This document shows positions 1 to 7,694 of a DNA stretch of 19,404 nucleotides, one piece after another. The notes below the pieces were generated by a model. That model searched no databases, was not told where the DNA came from, and was given only the letters and a program-made list of their open reading frames with translations. A program made the translations under genes and the position numbers. Source of the DNA: an uncultured Solirubrobacterales bacterium (GTDB taxonomy: Bacteria; Actinomycetota; Thermoleophilia; Solirubrobacterales; Solirubrobacteraceae). The DNA lies in the NCBI GenBank assembly GCA_937973575.1, contig CALJKH010000176.1, positions 1-19,404 of the forward strand, in the 5' to 3' direction. How positions within the stretch are numbered: the first letter of the stretch is position 1; each line of letters begins with the position of its first letter.

Positions 1-1045
1 GTTCAAAGCTCGCTGGAGTACGAAGAGTGATGTCGTTGGGGATCTCCTGAAGCGTGTATCCAACTGCTAGGCGAGCGGCGATTTTGGCAATCGGGAACCC
101 CGTCGCCTTGCTTGCCAGTGCTGACGAGCGCGATACCCGCGGGTTCATCTCGATGACGATGATTTCCTCGGTCTCCGGATTGACAGCGAACTGAACGTTT
201 GAGCCGCCAGTTTCGACTCCAACAGCCCGGATCACCTGAATCGACTGGTCGCGAAGCTTCTGGTAGAGGGGGTCGGTCAAGGTCTGCTGCGGCGCAACGC
301 AGACGGAGTCGCCGGTGTGAACACCCATTGGGTCAAGGTTTTCGATCGAACAAACGATCACCACGTTGTCAGCGTGGTCGCGCATGACTTCCATCTCAAA
401 TTCGCCCCAGCCGATAACTGATTCATCAATAAGGATCTGACTGATCGGCGATGCCTCCAGACCTGTTTTGACAATGCGCTCGAACTCTTCAGGCGTATGA
501 GCGGCGCCGCCACCTCTGCCACCGAGCGTGAAAGCTGGCCGAATGATGATCGGCAGGCCGATCTCCTCCATCGCGGCCCGGGCCTCTTCCATCGTGTGAG
601 CAATGGCGCTGCGAGGGACACGCAGGCCGGCTGCGTCCATGGTCTGCTTGAAAAGATCTCGGTCTTCAGCCTTATGAATGGCGTCGTAGTTAGCCCCAAT
701 CAGCTCGACACCGAAGCGCTCAAGTGTTCCATCCTCATGAAGAGCCTTAGCTAGATTCAGCGCAGTCTGGCCACCGAGTGTCGGCAGGATCGCGTCCGGT
801 CGCTCCTTCTCGATGATTCTTGCAACGGTCTCGGGAAGCAGCGGCTCAACATATGTGGCATCGGCAAACCCGGGGTCAGTCATGATCGTGGCCGGATTGG
901 AGTTAACGAGCACGATCTCGTAGCCCTCGTCCCGAAGGACCTTGCAGGCCTGAGTGCCCGAGTAATCAAACTCGGCAGCCTGACCGATCACGATCGGGCC
1001 GGAACCGAGGATCATGATCCGCTTGATGTCGTCTCTACGGGGCAT
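1..1045 (-). CDS. carB: Carbamoyl-phosphate synthase large subunit, N-terminal part (runs off left edge)
   Basis: This is the large, ammonia-using subunit of carbamoyl-phosphate synthetase. With CarA it makes carbamoyl phosphate from bicarbonate, glutamine nitrogen and two ATP for pyrimidine and arginine synthesis. Translating the minus strand from ATG at 1045 gives about 348 uninterrupted residues of a family that is usually about 1070 long. Visible are the N-terminal block GSGPIVIGQAAEFDYSGTQA, the GGQTALN segment, the glycine-rich ATP-grasp loop RPAFTLGGRGGG, and the metal/ATP block EMNPRVSRSSALASKATG. This covers most of the first (carboxyphosphate) synthetase half. The start overlaps the carA stop by one base (TGATG), so translation is probably coupled. 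The 3' two thirds lie outside the window. Identity is essentially certain. Confidence 0.97.
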   Translation of the reverse strand, partial: MPRRDDIKRIMILGSGPIVIGQAAEFDYSGTQACKVLRDEGYEIVLVNSNPATIMTDPGFADATYVEPLLPETVARIIEKERPDAILPTLGGQTALNLAKALHEDGTLERFGVELIGANYDAIHKAEDRDLFKQTMDAAGLRVPRSAIAHTMEEARAAMEEIGLPIIIRPAFTLGGRGGGAAHTPEEFERIVKTGLEASPISQILIDESVIGWGEFEMEVMRDHADNVVIVCSIENLDPMGVHTGDSVCVAPQQTLTDPLYQKLRDQSIQVIRAVGVETGGSNVQFAVNPETEEIIVIEMNPRVSRSSALASKATGFPIAKIAARLAVGYTLQEIPNDITLRTPASFE

Positions 1046-2175
1046 CAGGCAGCCTCCTCTAATCCTCGAATGAACCTGTCAAATATGTGTTCTGCGTCAT
1101 GCGGGCCAGGTCCAGCTTCTGGGTGGTACTGAACCGTCGCGCACCCAGCTTCCGGAAGTGCAAGCCCCTCAACCGTTCGGTCGTAGAGGTTCACATGTGT
1201 CAACTCAGCGTGACCAAAGTCTGTTTCCCAGCGGACCGGCTCATCAACCTCAACACGCTCAGCCCCACCTGGGCCCATCACTGCGAAGCCATGGTTCTGT
1301 GAGGTGATCTCAACGCGGCCCTCAACGAGATCCTTAACCGGATGGTTCGCCCCACGGTGACCGAATGGAAGCTTCCAGGTTTCAAGTCCAACTGCCCTGC
1401 AGAGCAATTGGTGCCCAAGACAGATTCCAAACACTGGACGATGGCCGATCAAACCGCGCACTGACTCTACGATCGAATCAAGAGCCGCAGGGTCCCCCGG
1501 TCCGTTGGCAAGGAAGTAACCGTTGACTTCGCGAGCCTTGAGCTCCTCGGCGGTCACAGTGCACGGGTGGAGTTCCACCGAAACTCCACGCTCTCGCAGC
1601 TTGGTCACAATCGAGTCCTTGATCCCTGTGTCAATGATCGCTAGCTTGAGGCCTCGGTCGTCACCCAGAGGAGCGAGCTCAACCATCCGTTCCTGCGTGA
1701 CGGTTGAGGCAAGATCGCGCCCGCTCATGCTGTCCTCGCTCTTGATCTCGTCAAGAGCATCTGCCACAGAGGTGGTCGCACTGAAAATGCCGCCGCGCAT
1801 TGACCCCTTGCTTCTAATGTGACGAACTAGGGAGCGGGTCTCGACGCCTTCAATCGCCGGAATGCCGCAGTCGCGCAGCCAATCCAGCCATCCGGCCTCA
1901 GAGCTGCTGCAGGATTCGCTGTTCATCCCACGCCTCATGACGACACCGCGCACATGAACGCGATCGCTCTCCATAGCGCGTTCGGAAACGCCGTAGTTAC
2001 CAACGTGCGGCACGGTGAAGGCGAGGATCTGACCAGCGAAGCTCGGATCAGTAACTGACTCCTGATATCCAGACATTGAGGTGGTGAAAACAACTTCCCC
2101 GAGTGCACCTTCGCCACTGCCGGTCAGCCGACCGGCAAAGCGTGTTCCGTCCTCTAGCAGCAGGTAGCCGCTCAT
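1045..2175 (-). CDS. carA: Carbamoyl-phosphate synthase small (glutaminase) subunit
   Basis: CarA hydrolyses glutamine and channels ammonia to CarB. The 376-residue protein is full length (the family is about 360-390). The N-terminal CPSase_sm domain contains GEVVFTTSMSGYQE and the SMRGG segment. The C-terminal class I glutamine amidotransferase domain has the nucleophile elbow FGICLGHQLL near residue 250 and the His-Glu pair in QYHPEAGPGPHD near the C-terminus, so the catalytic triad appears intact. The motif ANGPGDP is also present. ATG at 2175 overlaps the stop of the upstream isochorismatase-family gene (ATGA). An AAGG lies about 9 bases upstream. It sits in the pyr operon directly before carB. 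Confidence 0.97.
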   Translation of the reverse strand: MSGYLLLEDGTRFAGRLTGSGEGALGEVVFTTSMSGYQESVTDPSFAGQILAFTVPHVGNYGVSERAMESDRVHVRGVVMRRGMNSESCSSSEAGWLDWLRDCGIPAIEGVETRSLVRHIRSKGSMRGGIFSATTSVADALDEIKSEDSMSGRDLASTVTQERMVELAPLGDDRGLKLAIIDTGIKDSIVTKLRERGVSVELHPCTVTAEELKAREVNGYFLANGPGDPAALDSIVESVRGLIGHRPVFGICLGHQLLCRAVGLETWKLPFGHRGANHPVKDLVEGRVEITSQNHGFAVMGPGGAERVEVDEPVRWETDFGHAELTHVNLYDRTVEGLALPEAGCATVQYHPEAGPGPHDAEHIFDRFIRGLEEAA

Positions 2176-2708
2176 TTGACGAGACCTTGAAGTTCGCGGA
2201 ATGCTGGGTGCCCAGCACCGCCGGCAAGTTCAAACACGACTGACTCCGTCGTCGTGAGAATCGCGCCTGCATCCCTGAGTCGATCTAGGGCCACTGAACG
2301 ATCAATGGCGTGACGGGAAGCGACTGCATCCACAGGGATAAAGACATCGCACCCGTCGTTAAGAAGGTCAAGCGCGGTCTGGAGGACGCAGACATGCGTT
2401 TCGACCCCGCAGAGGATGACCTGGCGAGCTCCCGCGAGATCAAATCCATCGGCTCTCGTTGCAGGGAAGATCTTCTTTGGCAGCCGTGGAACATCACCGA
2501 TGGCCCCCATCACGGGCTCGACGGTCGTGCCGAGACCTTCTGGGTATTGCTCAGTAACAACGATCCGGATGCCTAACAGTCCCGAGGCCTTGGCCAAAAC
2601 GGAGGCCTTCTCTGCCGCCTCCTTGAAGTTCTCTACAGCGTTGCTGAACCGCTCCTGGAAGTCCACGACGACCAGGGCTGCTGGCTCGCCGCCTAGCCGT
2701 TTACTCAC
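2172..2708 (-). CDS. Isochorismatase-family cysteine hydrolase inside the pyr operon
   Basis: This 178-residue protein has the isochorismatase/nicotinamidase fold, a group that hydrolyses amides, ureido groups or vinyl ethers. The putative Asp-Lys-Cys triad is visible: D16 in LVVVDFQERF, K79 in RLPKKIFPA and C107 in CGVETHVCVLQTALDL. The last motif, followed by DVFIPVDAVASRH, looks most like the YcaC/ISOC1-type hydrolases, whose substrates are mostly unknown. It starts with GTG at 2708, overlapping the pyrC stop (GTGA), and its own stop overlaps the carA start (ATGA). It is therefore embedded in the pyrimidine operon and probably translationally coupled. The family includes ureidoacrylate and carbamoyl-compound hydrolases, so a role with an N-carbamoyl intermediate is conceivable, but this is inference. 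Family call sure, substrate unknown. Confidence 0.85.
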   Translation of the reverse strand: MSKRLGGEPAALVVVDFQERFSNAVENFKEAAEKASVLAKASGLLGIRIVVTEQYPEGLGTTVEPVMGAIGDVPRLPKKIFPATRADGFDLAGARQVILCGVETHVCVLQTALDLLNDGCDVFIPVDAVASRHAIDRSVALDRLRDAGAILTTTESVVFELAGGAGHPAFRELQGLVK

Positions 2709-4030
2709 TTAAGTCCTCCTCTGTCGAAGACAACAACGCCTTCAACGATCGTGGTCGCAACGCGTCCCTTAAGAGACCGCCCAGCAAAGCAACTGTTTGC
2801 GCTCATGCTTTCCCAACCGTCATCACCTACAACCCACTCGTCCGACGGATCGAAGAGAACGATGTTGGCCGCCTCTCCTTCCTTGATCCGCGGTGCCGGG
2901 AAGCCGAAGACCTCGCAGCCGCCCGTCATCCTTTCGACAGCCGTCTCAAGCGCCAGAACGCCGGGCTCAACCAAACCGTCGAAGACAGCGCTGAAGGCAG
3001 TTTCAAGACCGGTTGTGCCGAAAGGAGCCTCCTCAAACGGCTGCTCCTTCTCATCAAGTGCATGGGGAGCGTGGTCGGTAGCAATACAGCTAAGCGTCCC
3101 ATCGAGAAGCCCTTCAATCACCGCCAGCCGGTCATCCTCAGAACGCAGCGGCGGGTTCATCTTGGCCCGGGAATCTAGGGTGCTGCAAGCCTCGTCGCTC
3201 AGAAGTAGATGGTGTGGACTCGCCTCGGCTGTCACTTGGACCCCTCGAGCCTTTGCATCCCGGATAGCCCTCACAGAGCCTGCGGTCGAAACATGCTGAA
3301 TATGGATTTTGGAGCCCTCGAGGTCGGCCAACTCAAGATCACGCAGGATCATCGTCGACTCGGCGACGCCCGGTTGACCCCTCAGGCCAAGACGGGCGGA
3401 AACGCTGCCCTCATTTAGCGAGGCTCCCATTGAAAGGGCGTGGTCCTCCTCATGCAGTGCAAGTACCCCGTTGACAGCCTCCTGGTATCGGAAGGCTCGA
3501 CGAAGAACCCCAGCATCCGCAACTGGCATTCCATCGTCAGTAAAGCCAGCAGCTCCAGCGTCAGCCATTCCCGACATCTCCGTTAGCTCACTTCCCGAGA
3601 GTCCCTTAGTGATCGCTCCCATCTGGCCCATTGGAATCACTGCCTCTTCGGATGCTCGGGCAAGAACGCCGCGCAACAGCTCTGGATTATCGACCGCCGG
3701 TGTGGTGTTGGGCATCGCTAGCACTAGGCAGTAACCGCCTGCAGCAGCTGCGGCTGTGCCGGTCGAAATGGTCTCTTTATGCTCCTGCCCTGGCGTCCGG
3801 AAGTGCACATGCGGGTCCGTAAAGGCGGGCATTGCTAGGCGGCCGGTTGCGTCAATTACTTGGGCTCCGTCAAGCTTGCCTGCGCCAGGGGCCGTGATCT
3901 CAGTGATGCGGCCTCTGCTCACGACGAGATCATGGACAGAGTTCAATCCTTCGCGGGGATCCACAACCTGCACGTTCGCTATGACCAGGTCTGCTTGCTG
4001 GCCGCCTATCCACTCAGCTTTAGGGCTCAT
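2705..4030 (-). CDS. pyrC: Dihydroorotase
   Basis: Dihydroorotase reversibly cyclises N-carbamoyl-L-aspartate to dihydroorotate, the third step of pyrimidine synthesis. The 441-residue protein matches the class I (Bacillus/actinobacterial, about 430 residues) amidohydrolase type. An N-terminal beta-sandwich segment (DLVIANVQVVDPREGL) precedes the TIM-barrel metal site DPHVHFRTPGQEHKET. Further metal or catalytic blocks are IQHVSTAGSV, TAEASPHHLLLSDE and CIATDHAPHALDEKE, where the catalytic Asp and His are present. The C-terminus returns to a beta strand (GVVVFDRGGLK). ATG at 4030 overlaps the pyrB stop (ATGA), and its stop overlaps the next gene. No key residue looks missing. Confidence 0.97.
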   Translation of the reverse strand: MSPKAEWIGGQQADLVIANVQVVDPREGLNSVHDLVVSRGRITEITAPGAGKLDGAQVIDATGRLAMPAFTDPHVHFRTPGQEHKETISTGTAAAAAGGYCLVLAMPNTTPAVDNPELLRGVLARASEEAVIPMGQMGAITKGLSGSELTEMSGMADAGAAGFTDDGMPVADAGVLRRAFRYQEAVNGVLALHEEDHALSMGASLNEGSVSARLGLRGQPGVAESTMILRDLELADLEGSKIHIQHVSTAGSVRAIRDAKARGVQVTAEASPHHLLLSDEACSTLDSRAKMNPPLRSEDDRLAVIEGLLDGTLSCIATDHAPHALDEKEQPFEEAPFGTTGLETAFSAVFDGLVEPGVLALETAVERMTGGCEVFGFPAPRIKEGEAANIVLFDPSDEWVVGDDGWESMSANSCFAGRSLKGRVATTIVEGVVVFDRGGLK

Positions 4031-4959
4031 GCCGCTGCAACGTCCTCAATTCGTTGACTCCGCTCACCTGCGAGAAGTTCATAGAGAACGGCCATCCGAA
4101 CATCAACTCCGGCCGCCACTTGCTCGCTCATAAGACACTGCGGCGAGTCAACGACAGCTCCATCGAGCTCAACGCCGCGATTCACTGGCCCCGGATGCAT
4201 AACCAGCTGATGTGGGCTGAGTCTCTCCGGAGTAATGCCGTACATCTGCGTGTACTCGCGAAGGCTTGGAACATCTCCCCCGGCCATGCGCTCGTGCTGC
4301 ATTCGGAGCGAGTAAATGACATCTGCCTTTTCCATTCCAACTAGGTCGTAACGAACCTCGCAACCCAGTGCCTGACCAATTCCCGGAGGGAGCAGGGTAG
4401 GTGGACCGCAAAGCGTCACCTTCGCACTCATAAGTCGGAAGGCTGCGGCAGTTGATCGGGCCACCCGGGAATGTGCGATGTCTCCAACGATCCAAATATT
4501 CATTCCATCGAGGGATTCAAAGCGCGACCGGAGAGTGTGTACATCCAGCAAGGCTTGAGTTGGATGGGCTCTCGCACCATCGCCAGCGTTAATGACGGAC
4601 GCGTCAGTCCATTTGGCAACGAGCCCCGCTGCACCAGCTCGCGGGTGACGGACAACGATTGCGGCAGGTTCGTAGGCGTCCAAGGTGGCAATCGTGTCTT
4701 TGAGCGATTCGCCCTTTTCTACCGAGGACCCCGAGGATCTCACCGAGATCACGTCCGCTGAGAGTCTTTTAGCCGCCAGCTCAAACGATGACGTTGTCCG
4801 GGTCGATGCCTCATAGAAAAGGTTCACGATCAGACGGCCACGAAGCGCTGGAACTTTCTGGATCTCTCGCTCGGCGACTGACGAAAAGGTTGAGGCACGA
4901 TCAAGGAGGCGTTCGATGCCCTCCCGCCCGAGATCGGAAACCGAAATTAGGTGCTTCAT
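4027..4959 (-). CDS. pyrB: Aspartate carbamoyltransferase catalytic subunit
   Basis: PyrB condenses carbamoyl phosphate with aspartate to N-carbamoyl-aspartate. The 310-residue protein has the usual length. The carbamoyl-phosphate binding motif is seen as FYEASTRTTSSFE near residue 50, the HPTQALLD motif falls mid-protein, and the aspartate-binding region contains SLRMQHERM and MHPGPVNRGVE. No regulatory PyrI subunit gene is adjacent, as expected where control is exerted by PyrR. The gene overlaps pyrR upstream and pyrC downstream by four bases each, so it is part of one polycistronic unit. Confidence 0.97.
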   Translation of the reverse strand: MKHLISVSDLGREGIERLLDRASTFSSVAEREIQKVPALRGRLIVNLFYEASTRTTSSFELAAKRLSADVISVRSSGSSVEKGESLKDTIATLDAYEPAAIVVRHPRAGAAGLVAKWTDASVINAGDGARAHPTQALLDVHTLRSRFESLDGMNIWIVGDIAHSRVARSTAAAFRLMSAKVTLCGPPTLLPPGIGQALGCEVRYDLVGMEKADVIYSLRMQHERMAGGDVPSLREYTQMYGITPERLSPHQLVMHPGPVNRGVELDGAVVDSPQCLMSEQVAAGVDVRMAVLYELLAGERSQRIEDVAAA

Positions 4960-5507
4960 CTCAGCCCGCCCTCTACGAGAGTGACACTGTCGTCGCCGTC
5001 GGTCTCCACCAGGTGCACATTGACTCGGTCGTCGCGCTGCGTCGGAATGTTCTTGCCTACGAAATCTGGTCGGATAGGTAGCTCTCGGTGGCCCCGATCA
5101 CAGAGCACGGCCAGCCTTATGGCTTTTGGCCTTCCAAAGTCGAAGATTGCGTCGATTGCGGCCCGCACTGTCCGACCTGTGTAGAGCACATCGTCGACGA
5201 CGATCACAGTTTTCCCGGCCACGTCGAAATCAAGATGGGTGGAGTGGACGACTGCGGTGGCGGCACGGGTTGAGAGGTCATCGCGGTAAAGGGAGATGTC
5301 CACATCCCCTACGGCCACCGGACTCTTCGAGATATCTCCAAGCACACCAGCGAGTCGTGCAGCAAGAATCGCGCCACGGGTGTGAATGCCGACAAGAGCA
5401 ATATCGGCGTGCTGATTTTGCTCCGAGATCTCGTGAGCAATCCTCGTAAGGGCTGCGTCGATGCGCTCGCTGTCAATGACGACCGTGGATGGTCGTTCGG
5501 CTTCCAC
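4956..5507 (-). CDS. pyrR: PyrR bifunctional regulator / uracil phosphoribosyltransferase
   Basis: PyrR binds pyr mRNA in response to UMP/UTP and PRPP to turn the operon down. Many members also have weak uracil phosphoribosyltransferase activity. The 183-residue protein carries the PRPP-binding loop VIVVDDVLYTGRTVRAA, plus LVGIHTRGA and the family's LAVLCDRGHRELPIRPDFVGKN block. It is the first gene of pyrR-pyrB-pyrC-hydrolase-carA-carB. I chose GTG at 5507 because AAGGGG lies 8 bases upstream (5516-5521). A PyrR-binding loop lies immediately upstream of that ribosome binding site, suggesting autoregulation at translation initiation. Translation overlaps the pyrB start (ATGA). Confidence 0.95.
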   Translation of the reverse strand: MEAERPSTVVIDSERIDAALTRIAHEISEQNQHADIALVGIHTRGAILAARLAGVLGDISKSPVAVGDVDISLYRDDLSTRAATAVVHSTHLDFDVAGKTVIVVDDVLYTGRTVRAAIDAIFDFGRPKAIRLAVLCDRGHRELPIRPDFVGKNIPTQRDDRVNVHLVETDGDDSVTLVEGGLR

Positions 5508-5524
5508 TCTTGGAGCCCCTTCCT

Positions 5525-5538
5525 AGCCTCTCTGGACT
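5525..5538 (-). promoter_or_regulatory. PyrR-binding RNA loop in the pyr operon leader
   Basis: On the minus strand this reads AGTCCAGAGAGGCT, which matches the known PyrR-binding consensus (ARUCCNGNGAGGYU) throughout. It can fold with AG and CC pairing to GG and CT around an AGAGA loop. The downstream AGG-AAGGGG is the pyrR ribosome binding site (5516-5521), only three bases away. No U-run terminator is visible between the site and the GTG start. This supports control by PyrR blocking ribosome access, as described for mycobacterial PyrR, rather than classical Bacillus attenuation. The motif is seen directly. The mechanism is inferred. Confidence 0.85.
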
Positions 5539-5582
5539 GGGTTAAAGGAACGTTCTGTAACTGCGCTGCAGAGACTAGCGAC

Positions 5583-6554
5583 TCACGCGGAGGTCAGATC
5601 GCCGCGGGACGGATCCGACTGCTTCGACTTGCGCTCTGGACGAACGAGCTTGGGCTCGCCACTCTCTTCGAAGGGGATCTCGACGAAGTCAAAGTCCTTA
5701 GGGACGTAGCTCTCTGCAAAGAGGCTCCGCGCTTCTTCCTCGATCTCCCTCCCGAAGTAACGGCTTGAGATGTGTGTCAACGCGAGCAGTTTGACGCCAG
5801 CGCTCTCGGCACATTCAGCTGCTTGCAGAGCAGTGCTGTGGGCCTTTTCAGCTGCCCGGTCGGCCTCCTCCTGAAGGAATGTTGCTTCGTGCACGAGAAC
5901 GTCAGCACCGTGGGCTGCAATCTGGAGGGACTCATTTGGAGCGGTGTCCCCGGACAGCACGAGCTTACGCCCAGCCCTCTGAGGGCCAAGTACTTCATCA
6001 GGATTGACTCCATTAACTGTTTCCCCTGACTGGATTCGACCAAGGTCAGGGCCCGGCTCAATGCCAAGTGCCCGAGCCTTATCAACATCAACCCGCCCGG
6101 GCCGGGCATCCTCATAGAACGCATAGCCAACAGAAGAACCACGATGCTTCACCTCAAACGGTGAGACATAAAGCTCGGGAAGTTCCACAACATCCCCGCC
6201 GGTAAGCGTTGTGATCTCAACTCCGTAGCGAGTATCGCCAGCCGCATCGCGGGCGAACTTCATGATCCGTTCAATCCCCTCGGGGCCATAGACCTGCAGC
6301 GGCCGGTCGCGCTCACGGAGATCAAATGTCTTGAGTAGTCCGGGAAGCCCCAGCCAGTGGTCAGCATGGAAGTGCGTGATGAAGACCGCATCAAGATCCA
6401 CGAGCCCAGTGGACTTAACGAGCTGCCGCTGAGTCCCCTCGCCACAGTCAACGAGGATCCGTGAGCCTCCGTGCCGAACCAGATACGAAGGCAGGCCACG
6501 CCGGGCAGTTGGTGCGGAACCTGCTGTTCCCGTGAAGGTGATTGAAAAGTCCAT
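5583..6554 (-). CDS. rnz: Ribonuclease Z (tRNA 3'-processing endonuclease)
   Basis: RNase Z is a metallo-beta-lactamase-fold nuclease that cuts precursor tRNAs just after the discriminator base. The 323-residue protein is the short (ELAC1-like) form. Zinc ligands are visible in the signature THFHADHWLGLPGLL (H61, H63, D65, H66), the later His in VKHRGSSVGY, the Asp in LVLSGDTAPN, HEATF, and the C-terminal LTHISSRY. The last 25 or so residues (KLVRPERKSKQSDPSRGD) form a charged tail beyond the fold. ATG at 6554 is a plausible start without a strong Shine-Dalgarno. It is divergent from a tRNA gene that lacks an encoded CCA, the class of substrate RNase Z processes. It precedes pyrR on the same strand with a 75-base gap. 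Confidence 0.95.
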   Translation of the reverse strand: MDFSITFTGTAGSAPTARRGLPSYLVRHGGSRILVDCGEGTQRQLVKSTGLVDLDAVFITHFHADHWLGLPGLLKTFDLRERDRPLQVYGPEGIERIMKFARDAAGDTRYGVEITTLTGGDVVELPELYVSPFEVKHRGSSVGYAFYEDARPGRVDVDKARALGIEPGPDLGRIQSGETVNGVNPDEVLGPQRAGRKLVLSGDTAPNESLQIAAHGADVLVHEATFLQEEADRAAEKAHSTALQAAECAESAGVKLLALTHISSRYFGREIEEEARSLFAESYVPKDFDFVEIPFEESGEPKLVRPERKSKQSDPSRGDLTSA

Positions 6555-6590
6555 CGGGTCCGCACTTTAGACGCGAAGCCGCCACCCCGC

Positions 6591-6596
6591 TAGGGT
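6591..6596 (+). promoter_or_regulatory. Possible -10 element for the tRNA-Arg gene
   Basis: TAGGGT fits the actinobacterial TANNNT pattern and sits 10 bases before the mature tRNA start. The same hexamer is used in the proposed thrC promoter of this window. The best -35 candidate is TTAGAC (6567-6572) with an 18-base spacer and is weak. This is a tentative call. Confidence 0.35.
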
Positions 6597-6606
6597 TCGC
6601 CATCGT

Positions 6607-6679
<73 letters not shown>

Positions 6680-6688
6680 CTCTCTTTG

Positions 6689-7414
6689 ATGGTTGATCTA
6701 ACTCTCATCCACGGCTTCACTCAGGACTCAAGCGTCTGGGAAAGGACGCGCCAGAATCTGCCCGAGGACTGGGCCGTAACTGCTGTCGACCTCCCTGGGC
6801 ACGGCATATCCGGCAATGAAAGGCCACAGTCCCCGGAGGAATTCTTGGAACAGGCGGGGGCGATCCTTCCGTCCGAAACTGATGCTGATCGGCGAGTGCT
6901 CTGTGGGTATTCGATGGGTGCCCGCGTCGCACTCCAGCTTGCGGCTGCTGAACCGGAGCGTTGGACGCAACTCGTCGTTATTTCGAGCGGAGCTGGAATG
7001 GCTGACACGCTGGCCCGGGAGGAGCGACGACAATCAGATGAGGCGTTAGCCGCATCACTGGAGGAAGGATGGCTTGAGGAGTTCGCATCGCACTGGGACT
7101 CACTCTCGATCTGGGAAGGCGATCCAGCTGAGGTTTCTGCCCAGCGCACAGAGATGATTCTCAAACAGGATCCAGTTGGGCTCGCTTGTGCCCTAAGAAG
7201 CTTCGGACAGGGAGTAGCGCCTGTCTTCAGCGGCTTCGCCTCCGGAGATGAGCCCAAGCTCACCGTTGTCCGGGGCGAACGTGACACGACATATGTCCGC
7301 CCGACTGAGGAGCTAGCCATGCTCGGAGCAAGCAGCCCTATGACTGTTGCAGGGGGCCATTCGCTCCTGATTGAGAACCCCGCCGCTGTGGCGGGGGTGC
7401 TTCGTAGTCTCTAG
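6689..7414 (+). CDS. Alpha/beta hydrolase, MenH-like
   Basis: This is a single-domain alpha/beta hydrolase of 241 residues. The oxyanion region is LIHGFTQDSSVW, the nucleophile elbow is CGYSMGARVAL (Ser75), the probable acid lies in VVRGERDTTYV, and the catalytic His in VAGGHSLLIENP, so the triad looks complete. The HGF, DLPGHG and GYSMGAR motifs resemble SHCHC synthase (MenH) of menaquinone synthesis. No other men genes are present here, so the exact substrate is uncertain. I prefer ATG at 6689 to TTG at 6686, which only adds one Met. No Shine-Dalgarno is visible, and the start lies 9 bases after the tRNA, so the mRNA 5' end may be created by tRNA 3' cleavage. The gene is convergent with the sulfur-carrier gene, 7 bases apart. 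Confidence 0.8.
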   Translation: MVDLTLIHGFTQDSSVWERTRQNLPEDWAVTAVDLPGHGISGNERPQSPEEFLEQAGAILPSETDADRRVLCGYSMGARVALQLAAAEPERWTQLVVISSGAGMADTLAREERRQSDEALAASLEEGWLEEFASHWDSLSIWEGDPAEVSAQRTEMILKQDPVGLACALRSFGQGVAPVFSGFASGDEPKLTVVRGERDTTYVRPTEELAMLGASSPMTVAGGHSLLIENPAAVAGVLRSL

Positions 7415-7421
7415 GTGGGCG

Positions 7422-7694
7422 TTAGCCGCCGGCTACGGCTGGCAAGACCGTAAGCTCGCCGCCGTCCTCGACAGCTGTTTCGAGGCCGTCGAGGAACCGA
7501 ACATCTTCTCCGCCTACATAGAGGTTGACGAAACGTCGGAGACCGTTCTCATCAACCAGTCGGTCCTTCAAGGCGGGGAAATCGCTGAAGACTGAATCCA
7601 GAATCGCCTGAACTGTGGCGCCCTCGGCGACAACTTCAGCGGCGCCGCCAGTCATCTCGCGCAGCTGAGTTGGAATTTTGACCGTAACGCTCAT
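7422..7694 (-). CDS. MoaD/ThiS-fold sulfur carrier protein, CysO/MetO-like
   Basis: This small 90-residue beta-grasp protein is ubiquitin-like. It ends in ILPAVAGG-type residues (here VLPAVAGG), so the C-terminal di-Gly needed for adenylation and thiocarboxylation is exposed without processing. The pattern MSVTVKIPTQLREMTGG, RFVNLYVGGEDVRF and the AVAGG tail are very close to actinobacterial CysO (as I remember Mycobacterium CysO) rather than to molybdopterin MoaD. The CysO partners CysM and the Mec+ protease are not adjacent. Instead the ATG overlaps the stop of a threonine-synthase-like gene (ATGA), implying co-translation, and both lie under a SAM riboswitch. A role as sulfur donor for homocysteine synthesis is therefore an attractive alternative to cysteine synthesis. 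Confidence 0.88.
   Translation of the reverse strand: MSVTVKIPTQLREMTGGAAEVVAEGATVQAILDSVFSDFPALKDRLVDENGLRRFVNLYVGGEDVRFLDGLETAVEDGGELTVLPAVAGG

Noticed and set aside
497..754. Plus-strand frame within carB
   Set aside because: The minus strand encodes uninterrupted, highly conserved CarB sequence through this region.
2751..3299. 182-codon plus-strand frame opposite pyrC
   Set aside because: It is antisense to a strongly conserved dihydroorotase, shows no recognisable motif, and is typical of GC-rich shadow frames.
6721..7320. 199-codon minus-strand frame opposite the MenH-like hydrolase
   Set aside because: The plus strand carries an intact catalytic triad, and the antisense frame is low-complexity Ser/Arg-rich without a start signal.
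7405..7450. Possible bidirectional terminator at the convergent MenH-like / sulfur-carrier junction
   Set aside because: Only a 5-base AGCCG/CGGCT stem without a U-run is visible, and it lies inside the carrier coding sequence.
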